DNA of 64,000 nucleotides from an uncultured Pirellulales bacterium (lineage in GTDB: Bacteria; Planctomycetota; Planctomycetia; Pirellulales; Thermoguttaceae). Location of the stretch: contig CALLPE010000020.1 in the NCBI GenBank assembly GCA_938015445.1, forward strand, positions 59,001-123,000. Direction: 5' to 3'. The notes under the pieces are model-generated. The model did no database searches, was not told the DNA's origin, and saw only the letters and a program-made list of their open reading frames with translations. Position numbers and translations under genes: made by a program. Shown one piece after another: positions 1 to 9,537 of this stretch. Each line of letters starts with the position of its first letter. Positions within the stretch are counted from its first letter, which is position 1.

Positions 1-488
1 CCTGTACGAACGTATCATAAACCCCTGGAGTTTACCCAGTGCCGCGCTACCACGAATAAGTGTTACTGCTGAAGGTGAGAATAAGTGCTACTGCTGAAAG
101 TGATTCGAGTCCGTGTACTTCGGTGGGCACTGCAAGCGTTGATAGCACCGTTGCGTTTTGGCTATCAGCTTAAACACCTCGACCAGTCGCTCGGCGCACC
201 GTAAATTGCCGCAAATCCAAAGCCAATTAACAAATCCTGGCCAAATCGACACTGGGTAAACTACAGATAAGCCCGGCTTGTATCGAAACGCGTGTATTTG
301 CTACCATCGGCAAGAATAGAACGGTCGACGGCAACACGCACTGCCCGACAACAGCCCGGAGCATCGGTCGGGTAACACGTGCGGCGAGATAAAATACCAC
401 AACTGCGATGAGTGCATGGCATGGCGAATAGTGCACGGCGGCGCAGTATGCGCAAAATGGGTGAATCTAGTCGAATACAGCTAAAAAC
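1..488. other. Gap at window start, no confident gene
   Basis: No convincing complete gene is seen. Two + strand frames are open from the window edge: frame 1 ends at a TGA at 70-72 and frame 2 at a TGA at 95-97. Both end in the residues NKCYC because the stop region is duplicated. One may be the tail of a gene lying mostly outside the window, but too little is present to choose. An inverted repeat TGATAGC/GCTATCA lies near 140-169 without a following T run. The short reading frames on the - strand here lack recognisable domains. Confidence 0.4.
54..103 (+). repeat. 25-bp tandem duplication, two copies
   Basis: Copies at 54-78 and 79-103 differ at two positions. Each contains the codon string for NKCYC and a TGA in one frame, so the duplication covers a possible stop codon of a gene entering from the left edge. 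Confidence 0.75.
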
Positions 489-1658
489 ATGACGACCGTT
501 AGCCAGATCGACACGAAGCGGGCTGAGCCTCCATCCGGCTCACCCGACAGGCCGTGGATTCCCCGCTTTTGGAGCGGCATCAACATCTCTGGTTGGTACG
601 GTCTGTTGTGGCGGAACAGGTTCGCCATCGGGCCGCGTTCCTGGGGAATGGCTGCCGTGCTTTCGCTGCTGGCGGTCTTCAATTCCGTGCTGTGGCTGAT
701 CCAGGAACTGGTGCTCGGACGGCGTATTCGGCGAACCCAATTGGTGGCTGACCCCATATTCGTGATCGGACACTGGCGGTCTGGCACAACGTTGTTGCAC
801 GAACTGCTGGCGTTGGACCCGCGGCACACCTATCCAGACACTTATGCTTCGTTTGCACCCAACCATTTTCTGATCTCCGGCTGGTTGTTTCGTCCGCTGC
901 TTAAATATCTTTTGCCGGCCCGGCGCCCGATGGACAACATGCCCGCCGGTTGGGACCGTCCCCAAGAGGACGAGTTTGCGCTGTGCAACATGGGCGAGCG
1001 TTCCCCATACCTGACGATTACCTTCGCCAATCGGCCGCCGCAGGATCAGCAATATCTCACGCTGGAAGGTTTGCCGCCGGCGGCAGTCCAACGCTGGCAG
1101 CAGCGATTGCTGTGGTTTCTGAAGTGCTTGACGCTGCGACGGCCAAAACGGATTGTGCTCAAGTCGCCTGCGCACACTTGTCGGATTCGGGTGCTGCTGG
1201 AGATGTTTCCCAACGCAAAGTTCGTACACATCGTGCGCGATCCGCTGGTGCTTTTCCCTTCTACAGTGAACTTGTGGAAGCGGCTGTATTGGGATCAGGG
1301 CTTGCAAACGCCGCGGTACGAAGGTTTGGAAGAATACATTTTCCAAACCCTGGTGCAGATGTACGAGGTCTTTTGGCGCGACCAGCACCTATTGCGGCCC
1401 GGGCAATTCTGCCAGGTGCGGTACGAGGATTTGGTGGAAGACCCCATCGGCCAGATGCGCCGGGTGTACGAAGAACTGGAGCTGGGACAGTTCGAGCAGG
1501 TCTTGCCCGCGCTCGAACGATTCGTCGCCAGCCAGGCCGATTACAAGACCAACCGCTACAACGTCTTGCCACAAGTACGTGCAGCTATCGCCCAACGCTG
1601 GGCTGCGTACGCGGAACGCTATGGCTACTGCACGGCAGCCAGCAGCCTGGCCGATTGA
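489..1658 (+). CDS. Sulfotransferase family protein
   Basis: The 389-residue protein is predicted to transfer a sulfuryl group from PAPS to an unidentified acceptor. The 5'-phosphosulfate loop is visible around residues 95-103 (GHWRSGTTLLHEL, with the RSGTT core) and is followed by the usual region with an LDPRHTYPD stretch. The 3'-phosphate-binding region lies around residues 245-260 (FVHIVRDPLVLFPS). The length fits bacterial members of the sulfotransferase_3 type. A hydrophobic stretch near residues 55-75 may associate with a membrane. It stands alone, 0.7 kb before the hydrogenase operon, so the neighbours do not suggest a substrate. ATG at 489 is the first start in the frame; no strong ribosome binding site is evident. 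Confidence 0.82.
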   Translation: MTTVSQIDTKRAEPPSGSPDRPWIPRFWSGINISGWYGLLWRNRFAIGPRSWGMAAVLSLLAVFNSVLWLIQELVLGRRIRRTQLVADPIFVIGHWRSGTTLLHELLALDPRHTYPDTYASFAPNHFLISGWLFRPLLKYLLPARRPMDNMPAGWDRPQEDEFALCNMGERSPYLTITFANRPPQDQQYLTLEGLPPAAVQRWQQRLLWFLKCLTLRRPKRIVLKSPAHTCRIRVLLEMFPNAKFVHIVRDPLVLFPSTVNLWKRLYWDQGLQTPRYEGLEEYIFQTLVQMYEVFWRDQHLLRPGQFCQVRYEDLVEDPIGQMRRVYEELELGQFEQVLPALERFVASQADYKTNRYNVLPQVRAAIAQRWAAYAERYGYCTAASSLAD

Positions 1659-2373
1659 CGGCACCGCTAGCGCCGAGTGGTTGCCTCTGGCCGGCCAAGG
1701 GCTTGCGGCGCCCAAGCGCCTGGAGTCGGTGCGTTACCGACCGTGGCGATCGAAACGTCAATCTTGTGTTTTCGGCGATTGCGAAAAGTGCCGTGTGAAG
1801 CGGAGGAATCGTCGATTCAGGCCAGAGCAACTATCCTGGCTGGCAACTCATTTCTCCCACCAACTCAGTTACTTGGTGCCTTTGTGTCTTGGTGGTGACG
1901 AAGCTTACCTCTAGGGGGGGCGGACACGAAAATCCGTGGGCGGGCCACGGTTTTCCGTGGGTTAGACCGGCGTTGGAAAACCTACCCTTCGATTCAGCCC
2001 ATGTTGGAACCTATTGTCGTTACATATCTTACGTTCGTTACCTGGCATATCGCTCTGTGTTTGGCATGATTGTTGCTCAAGTGGTGCCTCTGACATCAGG
2101 CTTGCCCAAGCTTGCGCTGGAAGCTGTTGCCCAGAGCCGCCAGCGGTGTACTGTCGCGGCTTACTGTCGCACGGAAGTATAGTTGGTTGGAAGCTGTTTG
2201 GAAGCGATCAGGACGGTCGTTGCGGATGTCAACAGCGCCGCGGCGAAGCAATCGCTGTAGCGTGCCGGGCCAGCGCCGCGGCACAAAGGGCTGCACAAAG
2301 GATTTAGAAATACCGAGCAAGGCTGAGAAGAAGCTGGAAGCGCAACGTCTGGAAATCAATTCGGAGGAATCCC
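1659..2373. other. Intergenic region ahead of the hdr-mvh operon
   Basis: About 715 bases with no convincing gene. A small hairpin (CCGTGG/CCACGG at 1934-1939 and 1945-1950) followed by TTTT could be a weak terminator for the sulfotransferase. The right half must contain the leader and promoter of the hdr operon, but no good -35/-10 pair was found. A 10-bp GC-rich string, GCGCCGCGGC, occurs twice between 2230 and 2290. Confidence 0.5.
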
Positions 2374-2943
2374 ATGGCTGCTGCCACGGTCGCCGAAAAC
2401 AATACTTTTCGCAACGAAGTGATGGCCGAGACGCCCAATGGACATCGCATGTTGCACTGTCTTCAGTGCGGTACGTGTGGCGGCTCGTGTCCTAGCGGGG
2501 CGGATATGGAGCTGACTCCGCGGGCGCTAATCGCGCTGATAAACGCCGGTCAGCGCGATCGGGTGCTTTCGGCCAATACGATGTGGGCGTGCGTATCCTG
2601 TTATTACTGCACGGTGCGCTGCCCGCAAGAAATTCCGGTAACCGACATCATTTACACGCTCAAACGGCTGTCGATAGCCGAACGGCGGTACAAGGATACC
2701 GACGCCCCGGCACTGGCCAAGACGTTTACCGACTTCGTAGACAAGTACGGACGGAGCTTCGAGTTCGGATTGGCCACCGGCTATCACTTGCTCAGCCGTC
2801 CGCTGAGTGCCCTGAAGATGGGGCCGATGGGCTTTTCGATGTTTACCCGCGGCCGTATGTCATTGCTGCCCACCAAGATACGCAACATCGGGCAGTTGCA
2901 GGCAATCATCCACAAGGCTCGAGAAATAGGAGCGCGCCGGTGA
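2374..2943 (+). CDS. hdrC: Heterodisulfide reductase subunit C
   Basis: This 189-residue iron-sulfur protein carries two classic [4Fe-4S] motifs, CLQCGTCGGSCP near residue 30 and CVSCYYCTVRCP near residue 75. These relay electrons between the flavin subunit HdrA and the catalytic HdrB. It is soluble: no membrane anchor is seen, unlike DsrMK or HdrE-linked systems. The start is supported by GGAGG six bases upstream. Its stop overlaps the start of hdrB by four bases (GTGA), so the two are probably translationally coupled. It opens the hdrCBA-mvhDGA operon. The C-terminal third (GFSMFTRGRMSLLP) is conserved in bacterial homologues. Confidence 0.92.
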   Translation: MAAATVAENNTFRNEVMAETPNGHRMLHCLQCGTCGGSCPSGADMELTPRALIALINAGQRDRVLSANTMWACVSCYYCTVRCPQEIPVTDIIYTLKRLSIAERRYKDTDAPALAKTFTDFVDKYGRSFEFGLATGYHLLSRPLSALKMGPMGFSMFTRGRMSLLPTKIRNIGQLQAIIHKAREIGARR

Positions 2944-3836
2944 AATACGCTTATTACCCCGGATGTTCGCTGGAGTGCAACGCGGCGGCCTACGACATGT
3001 CGGTGCGCGAAGTGGCCGACCTATTGGGCATCCGCTTGCAGGAGATCGACGACTGGAACTGCTGCGGGGCCACCGAGTATTTCAGCCAGGACGAATTGAC
3101 GGCCACGGCCGTCATCGCCCGGAATTTGGCCCTGGTCGATCCGCAACTCAAACAGGTTGTGGCCCCGTGCGCAGCCTGTTACCTGAATCTGAAGAAAACC
3201 GATCGGCTGATGGCCGAACACGCCGATTTCAACCAGAAGGTCAACGAGGCGCTGGCGGCCGGCGGTTTGCATTACCGGCCCGGCACAGTTCAAGTTCGCC
3301 ACATGCTCGACGTAATTTGCGACGACATCGGCGAAGCGGCGGTGCGCGATAAGGTGGTCAAACCGCTTAACGGTTTGCGCGTGGCGCCGTATTACGGATG
3401 CCAGGTGGTGCGTCCCTACCCCGGGGACGAAAATCCAGAATATCCCATGAAAATGGATCACCTTTTAAGTTGGTTGGGGGCCGAAGTGGTCGACTATCCG
3501 GTCAAGGCCCACTGCTGCGGCGGCCACATGACGCAGATTAGCGAACCGCAGGCCTTCGAGCTGATCCGCCGCCTGCTGCAAAGCGCGCAAGACTACGACG
3601 CCGATCTGATCGTCTGCATGTGCCCGATGTGCCAATTGAACCTCGATGGCTATCAGGGTCGCGTCAACGGGTACTTCAACACCGAGTTCAAATTGCCCAT
3701 CGTGTACTTTACGCAGATAATGGGCATCGCTTTCGGGTTGGACCCGAAAAAGCTCGGGTTCGGCAAAGAACTGGTCGCAGCGCTGCCGGTAGTCAGGGCT
3801 AAGGTCAACGGGCTTGCAGCACAGGCGGCACAGTAA
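2940..3836 (+). CDS. hdrB: Heterodisulfide reductase subunit B
   Basis: The 298-residue protein has two cysteine-rich CCG domains. The first holds YYPGCSLE, WNCCGATEY and APCAACYLN. The second holds YYGCQVVRP, AHCCGGHM and CMCPMC. In methanogen HdrB these bind the two noncubane [4Fe-4S] clusters that reduce a heterodisulfide; in bacteria the natural disulfide is usually unknown. GTG at 2940 was chosen because it overlaps the hdrC stop and starts exactly at the conserved KYAYYPGC sequence. A longer in-frame extension upstream lies inside hdrC and is an artefact. Catalytic subunit of the predicted bifurcating complex. Confidence 0.92.
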   Translation: MKYAYYPGCSLECNAAAYDMSVREVADLLGIRLQEIDDWNCCGATEYFSQDELTATAVIARNLALVDPQLKQVVAPCAACYLNLKKTDRLMAEHADFNQKVNEALAAGGLHYRPGTVQVRHMLDVICDDIGEAAVRDKVVKPLNGLRVAPYYGCQVVRPYPGDENPEYPMKMDHLLSWLGAEVVDYPVKAHCCGGHMTQISEPQAFELIRRLLQSAQDYDADLIVCMCPMCQLNLDGYQGRVNGYFNTEFKLPIVYFTQIMGIAFGLDPKKLGFGKELVAALPVVRAKVNGLAAQAAQ

Positions 3837-3992
3837 GACGGCAGCATGGAGAAACGCGCCGGCATCCACCAAAAGGGCGGTTTTGAGAAAGACGGTGGCT
3901 CCCAAAAAGGCACGCCGGCCCCAAAAAAGCGTTCAACAAGCGAAAAGCCACGGTTGAGTACAACTGGAAAGATCGACACTGGAGAATCTCTC

Positions 3993-6041
3993 ATGGCCGA
4001 ACGGGTCGGAATATACGTGTGTCATTGCGGCAGCAACATCGCCGGGATGATCGACGTGGAAGAAGTAGCCCGCTGGGCCGGGCAGTCGATCAAGGACGTG
4101 GTGGTCAGCCGCGACTACAAGTTCATGTGCTCTTCGCTGGGGCAGAAGCTGATCGAGGACGACATCCGCGAGCAAGGGCTGACGCGGGTGGTGGTGGCTG
4201 CCTGCTCGCCGCATCTGCACGAGAAGACATTTCGGCGGGCGTGCCAGAACGCCGGACTGAATCAATATCTGTGTCAGATGACCAACATTCGCGAGCACGT
4301 ATCCTGGGTGAGCACCGACCGCCAAAAAGCCACCGAAAAGGCAAAAGCCCTGGTAGCGGCCGCCGCAGAGCGCGTCAAGCACCAGCGTCCCTTGGAACAG
4401 GGCTTTGTGAAAGTCAATCCGGCCACGTTGGTCATCGGCGGGGGCATCGCCGGCTTGCAGGCCACCCTGGAACTGGCCGATGCCGGCTATCCGGTATATC
4501 TGGTCGAACGCGAGCCGAGCATCGGCGGTCACATGGCGCAGTTCGATAAGACGTTTCCCACCCTGGACTGCTCGGCCTGCATCCTCACGCCCAAGATGTC
4601 TGAGGTGGGGCAGCACGAAAATGTGAAGATGTTCACTTATGCCGAGGTGGAGGAGGTCAGCGGGTCGGTGGGATGCTTCAAGGTGAAAATCCGCCAGAAG
4701 GCCCGCCACGTGATCTTCGAAAAATGCACCGGCTGCGGTATTTGCGTGGAAAAATGCCCGCGAAAGGTCGTCGACAACGTGTTCGAGGCCGGGATGGGCT
4801 ACCGCAAGGCCATTTACACGCCCTTTCCTCAGGCGGTGCCGCGCACACCGGTGATCGACACGGCCAACTGCACCTGGTTTACGCGCGGCAAGTGCCAGGT
4901 GTGCTCGAAGGTTTGTCCCACGCAGGCCATCGACTACGACCAGAAGGACGAGATTATCCAGATCGAGGTGGGCAACATCATCGTGGCCACCGGCTGGAAA
5001 CTGTTCGACTGCACGCGCATTCCGCAGTATGGCTACGGCAGGCTGGCGAACGTGTTTACTAATATGGAGTTCGAGCGGATGTGCAATGCCGCCGGGCCGA
5101 CCGGCGGGAAGATCGTCCTCCGCGACGGAAAGACCGAACCGCGGCGGATCGCCATCATTCATTGCGTAGGCAGCCGCGACGTGCGGCACAACCAGTACTG
5201 TTCGGCCGTTTGCTGCATGGCGGCGCTGAAGTTCGGGCACCTAGTGCTGGAGAAGACTAAGGCCGAAGTGTACTCCTTCTATATCGACATGCGCACGCCG
5301 ATGAAGGACTACGAGGAGTTCTATCAACGGCTGTTGGAAGAAGGGATGCACTTCGTGCGCGGCAAGGTAGCCGAGGTTACCGACGCCGCTCGACTGCCCG
5401 ACGAACAAGGCTCCCTGATCGTTCAAGTAGAAGACACCCTGCTGGGCACCCAGCGGCGGATACCGGTGGACATGGTGGTGTTGATGGCGGCCTTGGAACC
5501 GCAGGCCGACGCCAAGGAGTTGGGACTGAAGCTGGGCATTTCGTGCAGCATGGCAGGATGGTACACCGAACGTCACCCCAAACTTGACCCTGTGGCCACC
5601 ATGACCGACGGGGTGTTCGTGGCCGGGGCCTGCCAGGGGCCCAAAGACATCCCGGCCTCCGTGGCCCAGGGGGCGGCTGCGGCGGCGCGGGTGGCCGGTA
5701 TGATCACCGCCGGAAAGGTGACCATCGAGCCGATTATCGCTTCGATCGACGAGCAGAAGTGCTCCGGTTGCCGCATTTGCAACAACCTGTGTCCGTACAA
5801 CGCCATCGAGTACGACGAGGAAAAAGGCGTCAGCCGCGTTGTCGCCGCCATGTGCAAAGGCTGCGGCACCTGTGTGTCAGCCTGCCCGGCCAACGCTATC
5901 ACCGGCGCACATTTCAGCAACGAGCAGATCGCCGCCGAACTGGAAGGAATACTGTGGGACGCCATAGCCGACGGAAGGCCAGCGTCGGCTGCCCCTGATG
6001 GCTCGAAGGCCCCTCAGTCTACACCGGTCGGCGCTGCTTGA
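3993..6041 (+). CDS. hdrA: Heterodisulfide reductase subunit A (flavin subunit)
   Basis: This 682-residue protein carries the FAD and several iron-sulfur clusters and is the expected site of electron bifurcation. Visible in order: an N-terminal VCHCGSN cysteine region; a Rossmann FAD motif, VIGGGIAGLQATLELADAG, near residue 148; the HdrA hallmark FPTLDCSACILTPKM; a central ferredoxin region with CTGCGICVEKCP and CQVCSKVCP; and two C-terminal [4Fe-4S] motifs, CSGCRICNNLCP and CKGCGTCVSACP. ATG at 3993 has GGAG eight bases upstream and begins with the conserved ERVGIYVCHCG. An upstream in-frame ATG at 3846 would add 49 lysine-rich residues and is not favoured. The last 30 residues are a low-complexity tail. 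Confidence 0.92.
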   Translation: MAERVGIYVCHCGSNIAGMIDVEEVARWAGQSIKDVVVSRDYKFMCSSLGQKLIEDDIREQGLTRVVVAACSPHLHEKTFRRACQNAGLNQYLCQMTNIREHVSWVSTDRQKATEKAKALVAAAAERVKHQRPLEQGFVKVNPATLVIGGGIAGLQATLELADAGYPVYLVEREPSIGGHMAQFDKTFPTLDCSACILTPKMSEVGQHENVKMFTYAEVEEVSGSVGCFKVKIRQKARHVIFEKCTGCGICVEKCPRKVVDNVFEAGMGYRKAIYTPFPQAVPRTPVIDTANCTWFTRGKCQVCSKVCPTQAIDYDQKDEIIQIEVGNIIVATGWKLFDCTRIPQYGYGRLANVFTNMEFERMCNAAGPTGGKIVLRDGKTEPRRIAIIHCVGSRDVRHNQYCSAVCCMAALKFGHLVLEKTKAEVYSFYIDMRTPMKDYEEFYQRLLEEGMHFVRGKVAEVTDAARLPDEQGSLIVQVEDTLLGTQRRIPVDMVVLMAALEPQADAKELGLKLGISCSMAGWYTERHPKLDPVATMTDGVFVAGACQGPKDIPASVAQGAAAAARVAGMITAGKVTIEPIIASIDEQKCSGCRICNNLCPYNAIEYDEEKGVSRVVAAMCKGCGTCVSACPANAITGAHFSNEQIAAELEGILWDAIADGRPASAAPDGSKAPQSTPVGAA

Positions 6042-6209
6042 GGTTCCCGCACAGGTGGCACAACCGCAACGGCAGTTGCCACGCTTGGTCTATAGGAAAA
6101 TCGGCCGCACATCGAAAGAGGCGACAGCCAAACAGGCTGCACCACTGGGCAGCGGTAAGGCAGCAGTAAAAAACACGGTTAGGATCATCCCTAACGGGCT
6201 GGGCGAAAT

Positions 6210-6701
6210 ATGGAAAACTTTGAACCGAAAATCGTGGGTTTCCTGTGCAACTGGTGTTCGTACCGGGCAGCAGACCTGGCCGGCTCGGCGCGGATCAAAT
6301 ATCCGCCGAATGTGCGGGTGATCCGGGTGATGTGCAGCGGTCGGGTGGACCCGGCATTCGTGTTAAAGGCGTTTTCCATGGGCGCCGACGGCGTGATGGT
6401 CGCCGGCTGCCATCCGGGAGAATGCCACTACATCGAGCAGAACTATAAGGCCATGCGGCGTTTTTACATGCTCAAACAAACGCTGGTGGCGATGGGGCTG
6501 GAACCGCAGCGCTTCGAATTGGTCTGGGCCTCGGCAGCCGAGGGACAGCAGCTCGCCGAGGCCATTGAGCGGATGACCGATAACGTCCGCCGGCTGGGAC
6601 CGTTGCGCTGGGCAGAAAACTGGGCAGACGATCCGCAGCGGGAAGAGGCTTTGCAACACATCGTCAAAGAACATGAAGAAGCCCTGGAGGTGATATCATG
6701 A
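6210..6701 (+). CDS. mvhD: F420-non-reducing hydrogenase subunit D
   Basis: The 163-residue protein passes electrons from the hydrogenase to HdrA through a [2Fe-2S] cluster. The MvhD signature is clear: IVGFLCNWCSYRAADLAG at the N terminus, VMCSGRVDP near residue 41, and GCHPGECHY near residue 66, giving the conserved cysteines. The length is usual for a free-standing MvhD. In some bacteria this domain is fused to HdrA; here it is separate. It sits between hdrA and mvhG and its TGA overlaps the mvhG ATG by four bases. The ribosome binding site is weak (GGGCGAAAT). Confidence 0.92.
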   Translation: MENFEPKIVGFLCNWCSYRAADLAGSARIKYPPNVRVIRVMCSGRVDPAFVLKAFSMGADGVMVAGCHPGECHYIEQNYKAMRRFYMLKQTLVAMGLEPQRFELVWASAAEGQQLAEAIERMTDNVRRLGPLRWAENWADDPQREEALQHIVKEHEEALEVIS

Positions 6702-7714
6702 GCAAAGGGAAGCTGGCGTTGTACTGGGCGGCCTCCTGCGGCGGATGTGAGATCGCCGTGCTGGGCATCGATGAGCATATTCTCGACGTGGCCAAGGCCT
6801 TCGACATCGTCTTTTGGCCTTGTGCTACCGACGGCAAGGTACGCGACGTGGAGAAAATGCCCGACGGCAGCATCGACCTGTGCCTGTTCAACGGCGGCAT
6901 CCGCACCAGCGAGCAGGAATATATGGCCCAACTGATGCGGCGCAAGTCGAAGGTGTTAGTGGCCTTCGGCTCCTGCGCCCATGAAGGCTGCATTCCCGGT
7001 CTGGCCAACTTGTACAACCGCAAGGCGATATTCGACACGGTTTACAAGGAAGGTTCTACCACGTTTCCCGAAAACCCCCAGGACCACCGCCCCCAACCGA
7101 TTACCGACGTGCCCGAAGGCAAACTCTCGCTGCCGCTGTTCTACGACACGCTGAAGACGCTGGACCAAACGGTAGAGGTGGATTATTACCTGCCCGGTTG
7201 TCCCCCGGAAGCCAAGAACATTTGGGCGGCACTGGTTGCGGTATTGGAGGGCAAGTTGCCGCCGAAAGGCTCGGTCATCGGTCTGCACACGACCGTGTGC
7301 GACGAGTGTCCGCGCAAACGAAGCGAGAAGAAGATCAAGAAGTTCTATCGCACGTGGGAGATTATCCCCGACGAAGAGAACTGCCTGCTGGAACAGGGGC
7401 TGGTGTGCTGCGGAATAGCTACCCGGGCAGGCTGCGGCGCGCTTTGTCCACAGGTGAACTCGCCGTGCATCGGCTGTCACGGCCCTAACGACGGCGTGGA
7501 GGACTACGGCGCGCGCTTGATGAGCGCTTTGGCTTCGGTGATTGATTCCCAGGACCCAGAAGAAATCCAGCGCATCATCGCCGAAGGCATTCCCGATCCG
7601 GTGGGCACTTTTTACCGTTTTAGTCTGGCAGCCAGTTATTTACGGCGGAGCAAGGCATTTGGGGGCGACGGCGCCGCGGCAGCCCAACCGACACCCCTAG
7701 CGGCCAAGGCTTGA
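6698..7714 (+). CDS. mvhG: [NiFe] hydrogenase small subunit, group 3c type
   Basis: This 338-residue protein holds the iron-sulfur clusters that carry electrons from the NiFe site to MvhD. The proximal-cluster motif CGGCE lies near residue 15, GSCAHEGC near residue 91, and LPGCPP near residue 164. Medial and distal cluster cysteines follow in TTVCDECPRKRSEKKIKKF, CCGIATRAGCGALCP and SPCIGCHGP. There is no Tat signal, so the enzyme is cytoplasmic, as expected for group 3. The start overlaps mvhD (ATGA). The last codons (LAAKA and stop) are part of a 22-bp tandem duplication that continues past the stop. Confidence 0.92.
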   Translation: MSKGKLALYWAASCGGCEIAVLGIDEHILDVAKAFDIVFWPCATDGKVRDVEKMPDGSIDLCLFNGGIRTSEQEYMAQLMRRKSKVLVAFGSCAHEGCIPGLANLYNRKAIFDTVYKEGSTTFPENPQDHRPQPITDVPEGKLSLPLFYDTLKTLDQTVEVDYYLPGCPPEAKNIWAALVAVLEGKLPPKGSVIGLHTTVCDECPRKRSEKKIKKFYRTWEIIPDEENCLLEQGLVCCGIATRAGCGALCPQVNSPCIGCHGPNDGVEDYGARLMSALASVIDSQDPEEIQRIIAEGIPDPVGTFYRFSLAASYLRRSKAFGGDGAAAAQPTPLAAKA

Positions 7715-7742
7715 GTTGAAAGCGGCCAAGGCTTGAATTGAA
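7699..7742 (+). repeat. 22-bp duplication spanning the mvhG stop codon
   Basis: Copies at 7699-7720 and 7721-7742 differ at one base. The first contains the final mvhG codons and TGA. The second repeats the same coding tail and stop out of frame with the gene, between mvhG and mvhA. Confidence 0.9.
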
Positions 7743-7792
7743 TATGGGCAGTTCGCAGTTTGCTAGCGCGGGCTGCGGAAGGAGAAGAACCG

Positions 7793-9256
7793 ATGAAACG
7801 CATCTCCATAGACCCGATAACTCGGCTGGAAGGCCACGGGAAGATCGACATCTTCCTGAACGAGCAGGGCGATGTGGCCAATGCCTATCTGCAAATACCA
7901 GAGCTGCGCGGTTTCGAGCAGTTTTGCGTGGGCCGTCCGGTGGAAGACATGCCTAATCTTACCGCCCGTATCTGCGGCGTCTGTCCCGAGGCCCATCACA
8001 TGGCCGCCACCAAGGCACTGGACGCGGTGTTTCATGTCGATCCGCCGCCCACGGCCAAGAAGTTGCGGGAACTGTTTTACAGCATCTTTTTCGTCACCGA
8101 TCACACTACGCACTTTTACGCGCTGGGTGGCCCCGATTTCGTCGTCGGCCCGACTGCTCCAAAGGCGCAACGCAACATCCTGGGCGTGATCGCCAAAGTG
8201 GGCATGGATGTGGCCGGCAAAGTGCTGAAGATGCGCCGCGACGGGCACGAGCTGATAAAGATGATGGGTGGCCGGCCGGTGCATCCCAATTGGGGCCTGC
8301 CCGGCGGCGTCAGCCGGGGCATAAACGAGGAGCAGCGCAAGACCATCGAGCAACTGGGACGCGAGGCGATCGAGTTTGCGCGCTTCTCGCTGAAGCTGTT
8401 CGACGACCTGGTGCTCAAGAACACCGAGTACGTCAAGCTGATAACCGGCGACGTTTACATCCACCGCACATATAACATGGGAATGGTGGACGAAAACAAC
8501 TGCACCAATTTCTACGACGGCCAGATTCGCGTCACCTCGCCCAGCGGAAAGGAACACGCCAAATATCATCCCTCGGAGTACCGGCAGTATGTGGCCGAGC
8601 GTGTCGAGCCGTGGACATATCTGAAGTTTCCCTATTTGAAAAAAGTCGGCTGGAAAGGATTTGTGGACGGGGAAGACTCCGGTGTTTACAAGGCCACGCC
8701 CCTTTCCCGCTGCAACGCCGCCGATGGCATGGCCACGCCGCTGGCCAACGCCGAATACAAGCGGATGTACGAGACCCTGGGCGGCAAGCCGATCCATCAC
8801 ACCCTGGCCACGCACTGGGCCAGATTGATCGAGATTCTCTACGCCGCCGAGCGCTGGGTGGAGCTGGCGACTGACCCCCAGATCACCGGAAAAGATTACC
8901 GCGTGCTGCCGACCGAAACTCCCACTGAAGGCGTCGGTTGCGTGGAAGCGCCGCGCGGAACTCTTACCCATCATTACTGGACCGATAGCCGCGGCATCGT
9001 CACCAAAGTCAACTTGATCGTTGGCACCACGAACAACAACGCGCCGATCAGCATGTCGGTGAAGCGGGCCGCCGAAAAGCTGATTTCCAAAGGGAGGCTC
9101 AGCGAAGGACTGCTAAACATGGTGGAGATGGCCTTCCGCGCTTATGATCCATGCTTCGGTTGCGCAACTCACAGCTTGCCCGGACAGATGCCGTTGGAAG
9201 TGAATATCCGCGGCCCGCAAGGCCAGTTGCTAGAACGATTGACGCAGTATATCTGA
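7793..9256 (+). CDS. mvhA: [NiFe] hydrogenase large subunit, group 3c type
   Basis: The 487-residue catalytic subunit binds the NiFe centre and splits or forms H2. The N-terminal L1 motif RICGVCPEAH has its ligands at about C61 and C64, and the C-terminal L2 motif DPCFGCATH has about C454 and C457. A 27-residue tail follows H460 and is the expected target of a maturation protease; such a gene lies 280 bases downstream. ATG at 7793 has GGAGAAG eight to ten bases upstream and starts with the conserved KRISIDPITRLEGHG. A TTG 33 bases earlier is less likely. The final bases seed a 14-bp tandem array. Confidence 0.94.
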   Translation: MKRISIDPITRLEGHGKIDIFLNEQGDVANAYLQIPELRGFEQFCVGRPVEDMPNLTARICGVCPEAHHMAATKALDAVFHVDPPPTAKKLRELFYSIFFVTDHTTHFYALGGPDFVVGPTAPKAQRNILGVIAKVGMDVAGKVLKMRRDGHELIKMMGGRPVHPNWGLPGGVSRGINEEQRKTIEQLGREAIEFARFSLKLFDDLVLKNTEYVKLITGDVYIHRTYNMGMVDENNCTNFYDGQIRVTSPSGKEHAKYHPSEYRQYVAERVEPWTYLKFPYLKKVGWKGFVDGEDSGVYKATPLSRCNAADGMATPLANAEYKRMYETLGGKPIHHTLATHWARLIEILYAAERWVELATDPQITGKDYRVLPTETPTEGVGCVEAPRGTLTHHYWTDSRGIVTKVNLIVGTTNNNAPISMSVKRAAEKLISKGRLSEGLLNMVEMAFRAYDPCFGCATHSLPGQMPLEVNIRGPQGQLLERLTQYI

Positions 9257-9309
9257 CGCACTATATCTGATGCACTATATCTGACGCGGTACATTTGACG
9301 CAGTATTCC
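9240..9309 (+). repeat. 14-bp tandem array starting at the mvhA tail, five units
   Basis: The units begin at 9240, 9254, 9268, 9282 and 9296. The first, TGACGCAGTATATC, encodes the last mvhA residues (LTQYI). The stop TGA is the start of the second unit, and the later copies diverge progressively. Confidence 0.88.
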
Positions 9310-9379
9310 GGCTAACATTGGCTAACATTGGGTAATATTGGGTAACATTCGTTACCATTGGCTAACATTGGCTAACGAC
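9310..9379 (+). repeat. 10-bp tandem array, seven units
   Basis: It directly follows the 14-bp array. The consensus is GGCTAACATT, with units starting every 10 bp from 9310 to 9370 and variants such as GGGTAATATT and CGTTACCATT. It lies in the 281-base gap between mvhA and the maturation protease gene. Confidence 0.88.
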
Positions 9380-9537
9380 GGGCGCGGGGGACCGTCGAAG
9401 CGGGAGCGGCCAGGCATGGATACGGCCAGTCTGGGGGTAACCAGCCGGGGCCGAGGCGACCGGCGCGACGGTGCCACAGCGCCGCGGCTGTACCCGGCTG
9501 ACGACTGACGAATCCACCTGCGGCAGCGGTTGTTGCG

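Noticed and set aside
3933..5240. A 435-residue antisense frame opposite hdrA
   Set aside because: It is His/Leu/Arg-rich with no domain, caused by codon bias of hdrA on the other strand.
9240..9379. Possible CRISPR array
   Set aside because: Units are directly abutting with no spacers, very short and degenerate; no cas gene is present in the window. The same applies to the other arrays.
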